In this document: one piece after another, positions 8,331 through 17,827 of the stretch | Position numbering within the stretch: position 1 is the stretch's first letter | Layout: every line of letters begins with the position of its first letter | DNA from: Actinoplanes subtropicus | Lineage (GTDB): Bacteria > Actinomycetota > Actinomycetes > Mycobacteriales > Micromonosporaceae | Assembly (NCBI RefSeq): GCF_000721705.1 | Contig: NZ_JOJL01000020.1 | Coordinates: 62,001 to 126,000, forward strand | Length of the DNA stretch: 64,000 nt | Direction of reading: 5' to 3' | Notes under the pieces: generated by a model | Told to the model about the DNA's origin: nothing | Seen by the model: the letters and a program-made list of their open reading frames with translations, nothing else | Databases searched by the model: none | Translations under genes and position numbers: made by a program

Positions 8331-9233
8331 TCAGCCCATGCGCCGGAACGCTCCCGGCGTCGTTCCGCGGTCACGCAGGAAGGCCCGGGTGAATGACGGG
8401 ACGGACTGGTAGCCGACCCCCGCCGCGACGGCCTCGACGGGATCACGGGTGTCGCGCAGCCGGACGGCGGCGAGGTCCATGCGCCACTGGGTGACGTAGC
8501 TGGCCGGGCTGCGGTTCATGGCGGCCTCGAATCGCCGGGCCAGGGTCGCCCGGGACACGTTCAGTGCCGCGGCCAGTGTCGTGGTCGTCCAGTTCCCGGC
8601 CGGGTCGGCGTGCACGCGTTCCACCGCCGCGCGCACGACGGGATCGCCGGTCCAGCCCAGCCAGGTGCCGCGCTGCTGCGTGCCGCGCCGCGCCAGCCAG
8701 GCCCGGACCAGCTGGACCAGAACCAGCTCGACCAGGCTCTCCAGCACGGCGGTGGTGGCGAGCTGCGGGTGCGCCAGCTCACGGCCGAGCAGGCGTACGA
8801 CATCGTCCAGGTACGCCGCGCCGGGCTCGCCGCCCTCGATGTGCAGGAAGTCGGGCAGCTCGTCGAGTACCTGGGTCCGGCTCACGTGATGGCAGTCGTA
8901 GTAGACGGTGAGGATCCGCGTGCGCGGCGCACCGGAGCCGAGGCGCACCACCTGACCGGCGGCGTCCCTGGGGAGCACCGATGCCGGTACGCCGTCGGTG
9001 GCGTCGCCCAGCCGGTGCGGCACGCCGATCGGCAGCATGACGACATCACCGGCCGCTAGCGGCACGTGCCGGCCGTCCTCGGTCAGCAGCAGGGCGGCGC
9101 CGCTCAGAACCGCATGGGTGGCTATTCCCGGGTAGTCCGACACCTCGGCGAGCCACCGGCTGCCCGCCTCGATGCGGGCGCCGACGGTTCCCTTCATCCC
9201 GGTCAGGCGCAGCACGTCGGTCACTGGATCCAT
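8331..9233 (-). CDS. AraC family transcriptional regulator, cupin sensor domain
   Basis: 300 residues from ATG 9233 (MDPVTDVLRLTGMKG); a longer in-frame start at 9302 would run into the divergent promoter. Residues 1-150 form a cupin-type sensor (PLAAGDVVMLPIGVPHRL). The C-terminal 100 residues form the double helix-turn-helix of AraC proteins (TTTTLAAALNVSRATLARRF ... GVGYQSVPSFTRAFLRDRGTTPGAFRR). It is divergent from an SDR gene 105 bp away, the usual layout for a regulator that controls its neighbour. The inducer is unknown. Confidence 0.92.
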   Translation of the reverse strand: MDPVTDVLRLTGMKGTVGARIEAGSRWLAEVSDYPGIATHAVLSGAALLLTEDGRHVPLAAGDVVMLPIGVPHRLGDATDGVPASVLPRDAAGQVVRLGSGAPRTRILTVYYDCHHVSRTQVLDELPDFLHIEGGEPGAAYLDDVVRLLGRELAHPQLATTAVLESLVELVLVQLVRAWLARRGTQQRGTWLGWTGDPVVRAAVERVHADPAGNWTTTTLAAALNVSRATLARRFEAAMNRSPASYVTQWRMDLAAVRLRDTRDPVEAVAAGVGYQSVPSFTRAFLRDRGTTPGAFRRMG

Positions 9234-9338
9234 GCCGCCTACCCTAGCGGCGTGCACCACCGAATGAGTCGATTGGATAAGCAAGATGCGTTTTTCGAGC
9301 ATCGACTACTGCGAGGGCCTGCCACTAGCGTGACCTTC

Positions 9339-10082
9339 ATGAAGCTATCAGGATCCACCGTGCTGGTCACCGGCGTCGGGGCCGGCAACCTCGGGCACCA
9401 CTTCGTCGAGCAGCTGATCGAGCGCGGCGCGAGCCGGGTCTACGCCACCGCGCGCCGCCCGGAGACCGTCGATGCCCCCGGCTCCGAGGTGCTGCAGCTC
9501 GATCTGACCGACCGGGACTCGATCGCCGCGGCTGCGGCCCGCGCCCGCGACGTCAACGTGCTGATCAACAACGCGTCGGTGTTCGCCGCCGGGCTGACCT
9601 TCACCGGCGGCGACCGGGACGTGATCCGCCGCTCGTTCGACACCAACGTCTACGGCACCCTCGACATGGTCCGGGCGTTCGCCCCGATCCTTGCCGCCAA
9701 CGGTGGCGGTGCCGTGCTCAACGTGCTCTCGTCGGCGGCCTGGGCGACCTCTGACGGTATCAACGTCTACGCCGCGTCCAAGGCCGCCCTGTGGAGCATG
9801 ACGAAGGGCCTGCGCAGCGAGCTGTCCACCCAGGGCACGCACGTCAGCAGCCTGGTCTTCGGGATGGCCTCGACGCCGGCGTTGAAGGCGTTCGCGGAAG
9901 CCGTCGCCGGGCCCGGGACACTGGACGCGATGATGACCGACCCGGCCGTCATCGTGCGCCGGGCGCTGGACGGGCTCGAGTCGGGGCACGCGGAGATCCT
10001 GGCCGACCGGCTCGCCGTCGACGCGAAGGCGGCGCTGTCGGGCGACGGGCCGTCGGTCTACGCGGCCCTCACCGGCGAATAA
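9339..10082 (+). CDS. Short-chain dehydrogenase/reductase (SDR)
   Basis: 247 residues from ATG 9339; a GTG three codons upstream is possible. It has the SDR dinucleotide motif VTGVGAGNLG (a TGxxxGxG variant), the NNAS motif (LINNAS), the catalytic Ser in LSSAA and the YxxxK motif YAASK. The Asp/Arg region after strand 2 (ATARRPE) suggests NADP(H). The reaction is oxidation or reduction of an unknown alcohol/ketone, probably under control of the divergent AraC protein. The stop codon abuts the truncated transposase fragment, so the insertion has cut close behind the gene but left it intact. Confidence 0.9.
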   Translation: MKLSGSTVLVTGVGAGNLGHHFVEQLIERGASRVYATARRPETVDAPGSEVLQLDLTDRDSIAAAAARARDVNVLINNASVFAAGLTFTGGDRDVIRRSFDTNVYGTLDMVRAFAPILAANGGGAVLNVLSSAAWATSDGINVYAASKAALWSMTKGLRSELSTQGTHVSSLVFGMASTPALKAFAEAVAGPGTLDAMMTDPAVIVRRALDGLESGHAEILADRLAVDAKAALSGDGPSVYAALTGE

Positions 10083-10083
10083 G

Positions 10084-10232
10084 TTACTCGGTGGGGCGGG
10101 CCGAGGCGGCTGGAACGCGCCCGGGCTGAAACGCTGTATCGACTACCTCACCGCGAAACAGCCCTACCTCATCTACCGCATCGCGCTGACCATGGGCTGG
10201 CCCATCGCCACCGGCGTCATCGAAGGCGCCTG
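10084..10232 (+). pseudogene. ISKra4-like transposase, 5' exon fragment
   Basis: The frame starting just behind the SDR stop reads WNAPGLKRCIDYLTAKQPY and then GWPIATGVIEGA, which resembles the C-terminal third of ISKra4-family transposases (GWPIATGVIEGACRHLVKDR). The N-terminal two thirds and the left inverted repeat are missing, so the element is truncated. The frame is broken after TG at 10231-10232 by the 5' end of the group II intron and resumes at 12233. Joining the two sides gives TGC (Cys) and an uninterrupted frame. Confidence 0.8.
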
Positions 10233-10575
10233 GTGCGCCACGAGGCGCATTGCTGTATCCCCAGCTCAGCTGGGAAGAACTCGAAGGGAGGTTCTTGGGT
10301 CCAATGGCTTACCCGCAGCCGAAAGGCCGACGCGGGGACCAGAGCATGCCAGGAAACCACGGGCCGGGTCCAGGCGTTGGGGACGGTGCCGTGGGAGGAC
10401 CCGCGTGATATGGCGAAAGCTGGATTGCCTGAAACCCAATCTCCAGTCGACGGAACTTCGCGTCCGCCGGAAAGACGTCTGGAACCGGCGCCGTGTCCTG
10501 CCTCGGCAATGGCAGCAGAACGGGGCACCCTTCGGGGCGCGGGACGATGCCCAGCGAGGGCATCCAAGGAGATGA

Positions 10576-12124
10576 GTGGGTCGCCTACGTCACGGGAAGA
10601 CTCGGCCGCTGGGCCTGCCGTCCTGGAGTGACAAGCTCGTCGGCGAGGTGATGCGCCTGCTGCTGGAGGCGTACTACGAACCGACGTTCTCCGAACGCTC
10701 TCACGGGTTCCGGCCCGGGAGGGGCTGCCATACCGCGTTGCGGGAGGTGGCCCAGACCTGGTCCGGACGGCCGGGTTCGTCGAGGGCGACATCTCCGACT
10801 GTTTCGGGTGGTTCGACCACGAGGTCATGGTCACGATCCTGGCGGAGAAGATCCACGACAACCGGTTCCTGCGGCTGGTGCGCAACATGCTCAATGCCGG
10901 GTACCTGGAGGACTGGACGTGGCACGCCACGCTGAGCGGGGTTCCGCAAGGCGGGGTGGCCTCACCAGTACTTTCCAACATATATCTACACAAACTGGAT
11001 GTCTTTGTCGAGAAGACCCTCCTGCCGGAGTACACCCGAGGCCGCACCAGGGCCCGCAACCCGCACTACAAGAAGGTGGAAGCGGCAATCGAGAAAGCCC
11101 GCCGGGTCAGGGACCGCGCGCAGACGCGTGCCCTGCGACGGCGGCTGCATAGCCTGCCCAGCGGGGATCCGGACGATCCCGGATACCGCAGGTTGCGCTA
11201 CTGCCGTTACGCCGATGACACCTTGTTAGGGTTCGCCGGCCCGAAGGCCGAAGCCGAACAGATCAAGCACCGCCTGGCCGGGTTCCTGCGTGACGAACTC
11301 AAACTGGAACTCTCGCCCGGCAAAACCTGATCACCCACGCCCGCAGCCAGCGGGCGCGGTTCCTCGGCTACGAGATCTCCGTGGCCAGCACCGACCGCCC
11401 GACGATGCGCCACACCCCGGGCAAGCGGCGGATCCGCCGTCGCACGCTCAACGGCGTCATCGCCTTGCACGTGCCCGCCACCGTGGTCAAAGCCAAGAGC
11501 GCCCCGTACTTGTCACGCGGCAAACCCGCATGCCGCAACCCGTTGATCAAGGAAAGCGATCACACCATCGTCAACCGATTCGGGACCGAGTACCGGGGCA
11601 TCGTCCAGTACTACCTGCTCGCTCATGACGTCCACCGGCTGCACCGTCTGCGGTGGGTCATGGAAACCTCGATGCTCAAGACCCTGGCCTGCAAGCACCG
11701 CTCGTCGGTGACGAGGATGGCGGCCCGTTTCAAGGCCAAGACCTCGACACCACACGGCCTGCGGACCTGCTTCGAGGCCCGGGTCGAGAGGAAGAACAGG
11801 AATCCGCTGGTCGCGCGGTTCGGAGGTATTCCACTCAAACGGCACAAGAGCGCGGTCCTGACCGACCGTGCTTCTCCCCGCCCGCTCTATCCGGAGAAAG
11901 AGCTGGTCAAAAGGCTCCGGGCGGGCCGGTGCGAATGGTGCCAGCAACCGGACACGGACCCGCAAGTCCACCACGTCCGGCAACTGGCCGACCTCGACCG
12001 GCACGGAGAGCCGTGGCCCGCATGGGCAAAGATCATGAAGGACAAGCGCCGCAAAGCCCTGGTGGTCTGCGGAACCTGCCACGACCTGATCCACGGCCGA
12101 GCTGCCGTGACACTCACGTCATAG
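10576..12124 (+). pseudogene. Group II intron reverse transcriptase/maturase with HNH domain (broken)
   Basis: Three overlapping pieces in different frames make one decayed protein. Piece 1 (from 10576): [19 protein letters not shown] and [16 protein letters not shown]. Piece 2 (about 10772-11330): [14 protein letters not shown] (motif A Asp), SGVPQGGVASPVLSNIYL, and CRYADDTLLGF (YADD active site). Piece 3 (about 11329-12124): maturase X domain and an HNH-type end with CEWC, HH and CGTC. A one-base shift lies near 10770 and a one-base loss near 11328 (stop after ELSPGKT). The usual N-terminal 70-80 residues are absent. Confidence 0.85.
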
Positions 12125-12132
12125 TCACCGGA

Positions 12133-12167
12133 GAGCCGGATGCCTGGAAAGCGGGCATGTCCGGTTC
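12133..12167 (+). ncRNA. Group II intron domain V
   Basis: A 35-nt hairpin beginning GAGCCGGATGCC and ending GGCATGTCCGGTTC pairs along both stem parts, carries a GAAA-containing loop and the AGC triad at 12134-12136. This is the catalytic domain of group II introns and the best-conserved part of this one. Confidence 0.85.
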
Positions 12168-12232
12168 GGAGGGAGGCCACACGGAAAAGGACCAGCCAAC
12201 CGGCTGACACCTCGCCGTGTGGTCGACCCTAC

Positions 12233-12425
12233 CCGCCACCTCGTCAAAGACCGGCTCGCGATCACCGGCGCCCGCTGGAGCCTACCCAGCGCAGAGGCCG
12301 TCCTCCTGTTACGAGCCGTAATCATCAACGGCGACTTCGAGGCGTACTGGAAGTTCCATCTCCGGCAGGATTACCAGCGCACCCACGACGGCCGCTACCA
12401 GCACCAATACGACCTGGCAGCCTGA
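12233..12425 (+). pseudogene. ISKra4-like transposase, 3' exon fragment
   Basis: It resumes the frame of 10084-10232: [17 protein letters not shown], then a region with [19 protein letters not shown], ending in LAA and TGA at 12423-12425. It matches the C-terminus of ISKra4-family transposases. The following 147 bp up to the GntR gene look like the 3' end of the IS; I could not identify a matching terminal repeat because the left end is lost. Confidence 0.8.
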
Positions 12426-12572
12426 CCAAGATCGAGAAAGTCACTCAGCGCAAAACGCACCCTTCTGGAGAAAGGCCCTGCCCTCTGCGGCTTTGTCCGA
12501 GGCGGCCCCACTCCTGAGGGCGCGCATGGTTTCCGACGCCGGGCGGGGGTTATGCGGGCATCCGCAGGTCGA

Positions 12573-13256
12573 TCAGATGGTGGTCAGACCTTGGAGCTTC
12601 TGCCGCAGTGATTCCTGGGAGTGCCGATCCATGATCTCGTAGGCCTGCTCGATGTCGAGGCGTCTCATGGCTGCCACGAGGTCCCGATGGTCCTTGATCT
12701 CGGCTTCCTCGGTGAGCCTGTTGCGGAGGCTGGGCACGAGGTAGTGCATCCGGCGGACCTCGTCGCCCAGGTTGACCATCATGCGTTCGGCGCGCCGGTT
12801 TCCGGAGAGTGCGGCGATGTCGACGTGGAAGGCCGTCGCCGCGTTCAGCGCGGCTTCCGTGTCGGTCGCCGTCTCTTGGCCGTCGATGTGACGTTCCAGG
12901 GCGTCGAGTTGCTCGGGAGTGCTGCGCTTGGCGGCCTCGACGACCAGCGTCGGCTCGATCATCTGGCGTAGGGCGAAGACTTCACGCACGTCCTCGAACC
13001 GAAGTGGACGCACCAGGTAGCCCTTGCGGGGCAGGACCATCACCCAGCCCTCGTGGGCGAGAAGCCGTAGTGCCTCCCGGATCGGTGTCTTGGAGACCCC
13101 GTACTCCTCGGCGAGCTCCTGCTCGATGAGGAGAGTCTCCGGGCGTCGGCGGCCCTTGAGGATGTCCTCCTTGAGGAGGGCATGTGTCCGCTCGGTCAAA
13201 GACAGGCGCATGTCGCGTGCCGAAGCCATGGAAGACCCGATGTCTTTGCTGCTCAC
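12573..13256 (-). CDS. GntR family regulator, FCD (FadR-like) subfamily
   Basis: 227 residues from GTG 13256. The N-terminal winged helix contains LIEQELAEEYGVSKTPIREALRLL (quoted in part: ELAEEYGVSKTPIREAL). The C-terminal all-helical FCD ligand domain carries the metal/ligand histidines and acids (FHVDIAAL ... EIKDHRDLVAAM). FCD regulators usually bind carboxylates such as lactate, citrate or malonate, which suits the neighbouring dicarboxylate-type enzymes. Divergent from the MFS-LeuCD-RraA-IOR operon, it is the probable repressor acting at the palindrome at 13357-13380. Confidence 0.92.
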   Translation of the reverse strand: MSSKDIGSSMASARDMRLSLTERTHALLKEDILKGRRRPETLLIEQELAEEYGVSKTPIREALRLLAHEGWVMVLPRKGYLVRPLRFEDVREVFALRQMIEPTLVVEAAKRSTPEQLDALERHIDGQETATDTEAALNAATAFHVDIAALSGNRRAERMMVNLGDEVRRMHYLVPSLRNRLTEEAEIKDHRDLVAAMRRLDIEQAYEIMDRHSQESLRQKLQGLTTI

Positions 13257-13321
13257 TGGAGTGTGCCTCGCCTCCCGCCTGAAGAGCCGACAGATCCTGC
13301 TGAGCTGAAAATACCACGTCC

Positions 13322-13350
13322 TTGACTGTGATCCCGCTCACCAGCATACT
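13322..13350 (+). promoter_or_regulatory. Sigma70-type promoter of the catabolic operon
   Basis: TTGACT at 13322-13327, a 17-bp spacer, and CATACT at 13345-13350 make a good vegetative promoter. The predicted transcription start is near 13357, at the left edge of the palindrome, leaving a leader of about 130 nt before the MFS start. Confidence 0.6.
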
Positions 13351-13356
13351 CAATGA

Positions 13357-13380
13357 ATATCTAGAGAGCATCTCAGATAT
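13357..13380. promoter_or_regulatory. Candidate GntR operator
   Basis: An inverted repeat with perfect 6-bp arms (ATATCT and AGATAT), a 12-bp centre with GC in the middle, placed at the predicted transcription start. It is strikingly A+T-rich for this genome. Position and symmetry fit a repressor site for the divergent FCD-GntR protein. Confidence 0.55.
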
Positions 13381-13486
13381 ATCAGGCTCTTCAGCTGGCC
13401 TTTCGGGTGCGAAGCAGTGGTCGCGCACTCAGCTACTCCGCAGCCGACGAGTCAAGCGCATCACTCTGCGGAAGGGACGCCGCACG

Positions 13487-14950
13487 ATGAATCCAACACC
13501 CGACCTGTCTTGTTCCGGGCCGCTCCAGATTGCCGCGAGGCTCGATCGCCTCCCGGTGTCCCGGTGGCACTGGAAGCTCGTTCTGCTGGTGGGCCTGGCG
13601 GCCTTCTTCGATTCCTACGAGATCTACATGAGCGGTGTACTCGGCAGTGTGCTGGCGGAGCCGTGGCAGCTGACCTCGTTCACCAAGCCCCTGCTCGTGG
13701 GGGCGCCGTTCTTCGGGATGGTCTTCGGTGCGATCTTCCTGGGGATGGCCAGCGACCGCTTCGGGCGGCGCCAGATGTTCACCTACAACCTCGCCGCGTA
13801 CTCGCTGCTCGCGCTCGTGTCGGCCTTCGCGGTCAACGTCGGGATGCTGGTGGCTCTGCGTGTCGTCTCCGGGGTGTTCCTCGCCGCGGAACTCATCCTT
13901 CTCGACACGTACCTGAGTGAGTTCCTGCCGAGAAAGGCCCGCGGGCGCCTGATCGCGGTCGCCTACGCGATCGGCTTCCTCGCCGCCCCGGTCGTCGCGG
14001 GCTTCGGCGGACTGCTCATCGTCAAGATCCATTTCCTGATGGACGGCTGGCGCTGGATGCTGGTCGGCGGTGGCCTGGGCGGACTGCTGGTGTTCTGGCT
14101 GCGCCGCAACCTCCCCGAGTCCCCCCGGTGGCTCGCCGAGCGCAACCGCCCCCAGGAAGCGGAGGCGATCGTCTCCGAGGTGGAGCAGACGGTGGAGTCG
14201 CAGACCGGCCGCAAGCTGCCCGAAGTCCAGGGCGGCGCCTACCGGCCGGTGAAGAAACTCCGGTTCAGCGCGATGTTCCGACCGCCGTACTGGAAGCGGA
14301 CCGCGATGATGTGGATCTTCCAGATCACCCAGACCGTGGGCCAGTACGGCTTCGCGTCGCTGGCGACCCTGATCCTGGTGAGCAAGGGATACGACATCCG
14401 GTCCTCACTGCTCTACACGGCACTGTCGTTCATCGGCGCACCGGTCGGTGCCCTGCTCGCGGTGCCGTTGGTCGAGCGCGTGGAGAGGAAGTTCCTGGTG
14501 ATCGGTGGGCTTTCGCTCATCGGTGTGGCCGGTATCGTCTTCGGCAACTCGACCAGCTCCGTGGTTATCGTCGTCGCCGGCGTGACGATCACCGTCTGCA
14601 ACAGCGTCGTCTCCAGCGCCTGGCACGTCTACCAGGCCGAACTGTTCCCCACGCAGGTGCGCAGCACCGCCGGCGGGGTGGCGTACTCGTTCTCGCGGCT
14701 CACGGCGGGACTGCTTCCGTTCGGTGCGCTGGCCATCCTGGACCACTTCGGGCCAGTCGAGGTCTTCGCGGCGGCCGCCGTGATCATCACGATCACGTGC
14801 CTCGATCTGGCGATTCTGGGTCCGCGAACGAACGGCCTGAGCTTGGAGGGCGTGACGGGGATCGGAGAGGGGACGTCGGCCGATCCCGCACCGCAGCTCG
14901 CGGCCGAGGTGGCCCGCGCGGGAATCGATGTGATTCCCGACCGGTCCTGA
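13487..14950 (+). CDS. MFS transporter (sugar/carboxylate porter type)
   Basis: 487 residues with ATG 13487 preceded by GGAAGGGA. About 12 hydrophobic segments; the loop 2-3 motif GMASDRFGRRQMF and the mid-loop PESPRWLAERNR motif place it with metabolite:H+ symporters and sugar porters, many of which carry aromatic acids or dicarboxylates. The N-terminal FFDSYEIYMSGV segment is typical of the aromatic acid/sugar porter branches (FDxYD). First gene of the catabolic operon and probably the importer of its substrate. The cytoplasmic C-tail is acidic. Confidence 0.9.
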   Translation: MNPTPDLSCSGPLQIAARLDRLPVSRWHWKLVLLVGLAAFFDSYEIYMSGVLGSVLAEPWQLTSFTKPLLVGAPFFGMVFGAIFLGMASDRFGRRQMFTYNLAAYSLLALVSAFAVNVGMLVALRVVSGVFLAAELILLDTYLSEFLPRKARGRLIAVAYAIGFLAAPVVAGFGGLLIVKIHFLMDGWRWMLVGGGLGGLLVFWLRRNLPESPRWLAERNRPQEAEAIVSEVEQTVESQTGRKLPEVQGGAYRPVKKLRFSAMFRPPYWKRTAMMWIFQITQTVGQYGFASLATLILVSKGYDIRSSLLYTALSFIGAPVGALLAVPLVERVERKFLVIGGLSLIGVAGIVFGNSTSSVVIVVAGVTITVCNSVVSSAWHVYQAELFPTQVRSTAGGVAYSFSRLTAGLLPFGALAILDHFGPVEVFAAAAVIITITCLDLAILGPRTNGLSLEGVTGIGEGTSADPAPQLAAEVARAGIDVIPDRS

Positions 14951-15013
14951 GGACACGGTCGTGGCATCCGGGTCACGTGACAGATCGGGCTCACCGGAAA
15001 GGACTGACGGCAG

Positions 15014-16420
15014 ATGGCCCAAACGGCGGCCGACAAGATCTGGAACACACACATCGTCCGGTCGGACGATGACGGACAGGATCTCGTCTACATCGATCTC
15101 CACCTCTTACACGAGGCCAACACGCCCCAGGCTTTCGCCGGTCTTCGAGAGCAGAACCGCAGGGTCCGCCGGCCTGAACTCACCCTAGGCACCGAGGACC
15201 ACGTCACACCCACGGTCGGCGGCACGGATATCTCCGGCGGTGTCGCCGAACGATACCTGACCCCTATGCGACGCAACTGCCATGATTTCGGCATCGAGTT
15301 GTTCAGTCTCGGTCACGAATCCCGGGGCATCGCGCATGTGATCGGACCGGAACTGGGACTTTCCCAGCCGGGGACGACGATCGTCTGCTGCGACTCGCAC
15401 ACCACGACGCACGGGGCCATGGGCGCGCTGGCCTTCGGGATCGGCACGAGTCAGGTGGAGCACGTACTGGCGACGCAGACGCTGCCGATGCGGCGGATGA
15501 AGAACATGCGGGTCACCGTCGACGGTGTATTGCCGCCCGGTGTGAGCGCCAAGGACCTCGTACTGGCCATGATCCGCCGGATCGGCACAGCTGGAGGCCA
15601 GGGGCACGTGATCGAGTACCAGGGACAGGCCATCCGGTCGATGTCAATGGAGGCCCGGATGACCCTGTGCAACATGAGTATTGAGGCCGGAGCACGGGCC
15701 GGGCTCGTGACAGCGGACGACGTGACCTTCGAGTACCTCCGCGGCCGGCCGCACGTTCCCCAGGGGGCCGCCTTCGACGAGGAGGTGGAGTACTGGAAGA
15801 CGTTCGTCAGCGACGAGGACGCGTCCTTCGACAAGGAGGTCCGTCTCGACGCTGCCGCGCTCTCGCCGCACGTGACCTGGGGTACGAACCCGTCCCAGAC
15901 GGTGGGTTTGACCGAGGTCGTTCCCTCGCCGTCGGAGTTCGCCGATCCGGTCGAGCGGCTCGCCGCGGAGCGGGCAGTCGCCTACATGGACCTGACGCCC
16001 GGGACACCGATGAAGACGGTGCTGATCGACGCGGTGTTCATCGGGTCGTGCACCAACGGCCGCATCGAAGACCTCAGGGAGGTCGCCGAGGTCTGGAAAG
16101 GCCGACGGGTCGCTGCGGACGTTCAGGTCTATCTGGTACCCGGCTCGGAGGGCGTGCGTCGCCAGGCGGTCGAGGAGGGACTCGACCGCACGTTCGAGGC
16201 CGCGGGCGTCCAGCTGCGCAGCCCGGGCTGCTCGATGTGTGTGTCCGTCAACGGTGAACGCCTCGCCGCCGGCCAGCGCACGGCATCGACGAACAACCGG
16301 AACTTCGAGGGACGTCAGGGGCCCGGTGTGCGCACGCACGTCGTCTCGCCCGCCGTGGCGGCGGCCACCGCCGTAGCGGGCCGCCTCGCCGAACCGAGCG
16401 ACTTGGAGGACCGGACATGA
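15014..16420 (+). CDS. 3-isopropylmalate dehydratase-type large subunit (LeuC family)
   Basis: 468 residues, normal for LeuC. [4Fe-4S] ligands are present in [13 protein letters not shown] and [32 protein letters not shown] and [11 protein letters not shown] are further family signatures. With the small subunit it would catalyse a dehydration/rehydration (isomerisation) of a 2- or 3-substituted malate. The setting (own GntR, MFS, RraA, IOR; no leuA or leuB) argues for a catabolic paralogue rather than leucine synthesis, though the primary leuC function cannot be excluded. Overlaps the small-subunit gene by 4 bp (ATGA), so the two are translationally coupled. Confidence 0.9.
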   Translation: MAQTAADKIWNTHIVRSDDDGQDLVYIDLHLLHEANTPQAFAGLREQNRRVRRPELTLGTEDHVTPTVGGTDISGGVAERYLTPMRRNCHDFGIELFSLGHESRGIAHVIGPELGLSQPGTTIVCCDSHTTTHGAMGALAFGIGTSQVEHVLATQTLPMRRMKNMRVTVDGVLPPGVSAKDLVLAMIRRIGTAGGQGHVIEYQGQAIRSMSMEARMTLCNMSIEAGARAGLVTADDVTFEYLRGRPHVPQGAAFDEEVEYWKTFVSDEDASFDKEVRLDAAALSPHVTWGTNPSQTVGLTEVVPSPSEFADPVERLAAERAVAYMDLTPGTPMKTVLIDAVFIGSCTNGRIEDLREVAEVWKGRRVAADVQVYLVPGSEGVRRQAVEEGLDRTFEAAGVQLRSPGCSMCVSVNGERLAAGQRTASTNNRNFEGRQGPGVRTHVVSPAVAAATAVAGRLAEPSDLEDRT

Positions 16421-17028
16421 AGCCGCTGCGCACCCATGTCGGCACGGCTGTGCCTCTGCGCAGGTCCAACGTCGACACCGACCAGATCTACCCCGCGCAA
16501 CTCGCGCTCACCGGCAGCCTGACGAGGACCGGGCACGCCCCGAATCTCATGGGCGAGTGGCGCAAGGAGCCGGACTTCGTGCTCAACAGGCCCGAGTACG
16601 AGGGTGCCTCGATCCTCGTCGCCGGTCCAGAGTTCGGGACCGGCTCATCCCGTGAGTGGGCCGTATGGGCCTTGGTCGACTACGGCTTCCGCGTGATCCT
16701 GTCCCCGCGCTTCGGCGACATCTTCCGCGGGAACGCCGCCAACAACGGGCTGGTCGCAGCCGCCCTGCCCGAGCCCGCGATCGAAGCGTTGTGGGAGCAG
16801 GTCGAAGCAGCGCCGCAGCTCCCCCTGGCCGTCGACCTCGAAGGCCGGACCGTCTCCGTCAACGACCACCGGTTCGCGTTCGAGTACCCGGACGACTTCC
16901 GATGGCGTGTCATGAACGGAGTCGACGAGATCGAGCTGACGCTGCGGCACAGCGACGACATCACCGCGTACGAAGCCCGCCGCCGCCCTTCGCTGCCGAA
17001 GGCCCGCGGACCGGAGGCCGTGAAATGA
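16417..17028 (+). CDS. 3-isopropylmalate dehydratase-type small subunit (LeuD family)
   Basis: 203 residues. It has [11 protein letters not shown], the [14 protein letters not shown] active-site segment (family form FGxGSSREhA) and GNAANNGL. It supplies the swivelling domain that closes the active site of the large subunit. In the specificity loop it reads [15 protein letters not shown], and GxGSSRE has Thr rather than the Cys of E. coli LeuD, hints that the substrate side chain may differ. It overlaps its neighbours by 4 bp on both sides. Confidence 0.9.
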   Translation: MKPLRTHVGTAVPLRRSNVDTDQIYPAQLALTGSLTRTGHAPNLMGEWRKEPDFVLNRPEYEGASILVAGPEFGTGSSREWAVWALVDYGFRVILSPRFGDIFRGNAANNGLVAAALPEPAIEALWEQVEAAPQLPLAVDLEGRTVSVNDHRFAFEYPDDFRWRVMNGVDEIELTLRHSDDITAYEARRRPSLPKARGPEAVK

Positions 17029-17798
17029 CCGCCGTTCCCGACATCGTTCGCCGCAGACTGACCGGGCGAGTGCCCGACGACCGGATCAGGACGGTGGACG
17101 TACCGCGACACGACACCGCCGAAGCCGCGAAGCTCCTGGCTCTCCCGGACCTAACCTCGGCCGTGGCCGACGCCCTCGACGAGCTCGGCGTCGGTACCGT
17201 GCTGACCACCGAGGCGCTTTCGCCGCTGACGCCGGACATGCGGGTCTGCGGTCCCGCCGTCACCTTGCGGTACATCCGGGCGAACGCCGATCCCGCGGTC
17301 GTCCGGTCCGCCGGGAGCCGACTGGTCGTCGGCGACCGTGACCTTTACGGAGTGGCCCGTCCCGGCGATGTGGCGGTCGTCGACTGCGGCGGCAACCGTG
17401 ACTGGGCGCTGCTGGGCGGGCTCTCGGCGGAATGGGCGCTTAAGGCAGGTCTGGCCGGCTGCCTCGTCGACGGAGCCGTCCGCGACACCGCGACGATCGT
17501 CGGCACCGGTCTGCCGGTCTGGAGCGCGAACCGGTCTCCACGGGCGGCCCGCCACCGCGTGGACGCCGTAGCGATCAACGACGTGGTGAGCGTGGCCGGT
17601 GCGTCCGTCCGGCCGGGCGACTACATCGTCGCGGACGCCGACGGAGTGTGCGTGGTGCCGTTCGAGCACCTGCCGGCCGTCGCCGATGCCTGCGTCACCG
17701 CTCAGGCCACGGACGACGCCCTGGTCGACGCCATCCGCTCCAGCGCCGGCCTCGAAGAACTCGTCCGGCGCACCAGCACCCGGCAAACCCCCGAATGA
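17025..17798 (+). CDS. RraA-like / 4-hydroxy-4-methyl-2-oxoglutarate aldolase family protein
   Basis: 257 residues with ATG 17025 overlapping the LeuD-type stop. The RraA signature is clear: LLGGLSAEWALKAGLAG, then CLVDGAVRDT, with the Arg-Asp pair that binds substrate and metal, and GDYIVADADGVCVVP. Enzymatic members are Mg2+-dependent retro-aldolases/decarboxylases that cleave hydroxy-oxo-dicarboxylates to pyruvate; others (true RraA) inhibit RNase E. The catabolic operon favours the enzyme role. It is longer than RraA of E. coli (161 residues) and in the range of HMG aldolases (about 210-240) plus an N-terminal arm. Confidence 0.88.
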   Translation: MTAVPDIVRRRLTGRVPDDRIRTVDVPRHDTAEAAKLLALPDLTSAVADALDELGVGTVLTTEALSPLTPDMRVCGPAVTLRYIRANADPAVVRSAGSRLVVGDRDLYGVARPGDVAVVDCGGNRDWALLGGLSAEWALKAGLAGCLVDGAVRDTATIVGTGLPVWSANRSPRAARHRVDAVAINDVVSVAGASVRPGDYIVADADGVCVVPFEHLPAVADACVTAQATDDALVDAIRSSAGLEELVRRTSTRQTPE

Positions 17799-17827
17799 CC
17801 CGCCCCCAGCCTCGAAGGTGATCCCGC

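Larger units (their letters stand above)
10233..12232 (+). mobile_element. Group II intron (degenerate, 2000 nt)
   Basis: The 5' end GTGCGCC matches the group II consensus GUGYG. The 3' part contains a recognisable domain V (12133-12167), a domain VI-like stem, and the terminal AC. Removing exactly 10233-12232 rejoins the transposase frame. The intron encodes a reverse transcriptase/HNH protein that is broken. Only about 340 nt separate the 5' end from the visible RT frame, which starts within the RT fold; part of domains I-III and of the RT N-terminus may therefore be deleted. Self-mobility is unlikely; splicing would depend on remaining ribozyme parts and a maturase supplied in trans. Confidence 0.88.

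Noticed and set aside
9066..9338. N-terminal extension of the SDR protein
   Set aside because: The extra 91 codons lie over the AraC gene and its promoter and do not resemble an SDR; ATG 9339 begins at the normal N-terminus.
17025..17798. RraA as the RNase E inhibitor
   Set aside because: The gene overlaps a hydro-lyase gene inside a catabolic operon and encodes a longer protein than RraA; the aldolase role is more likely.
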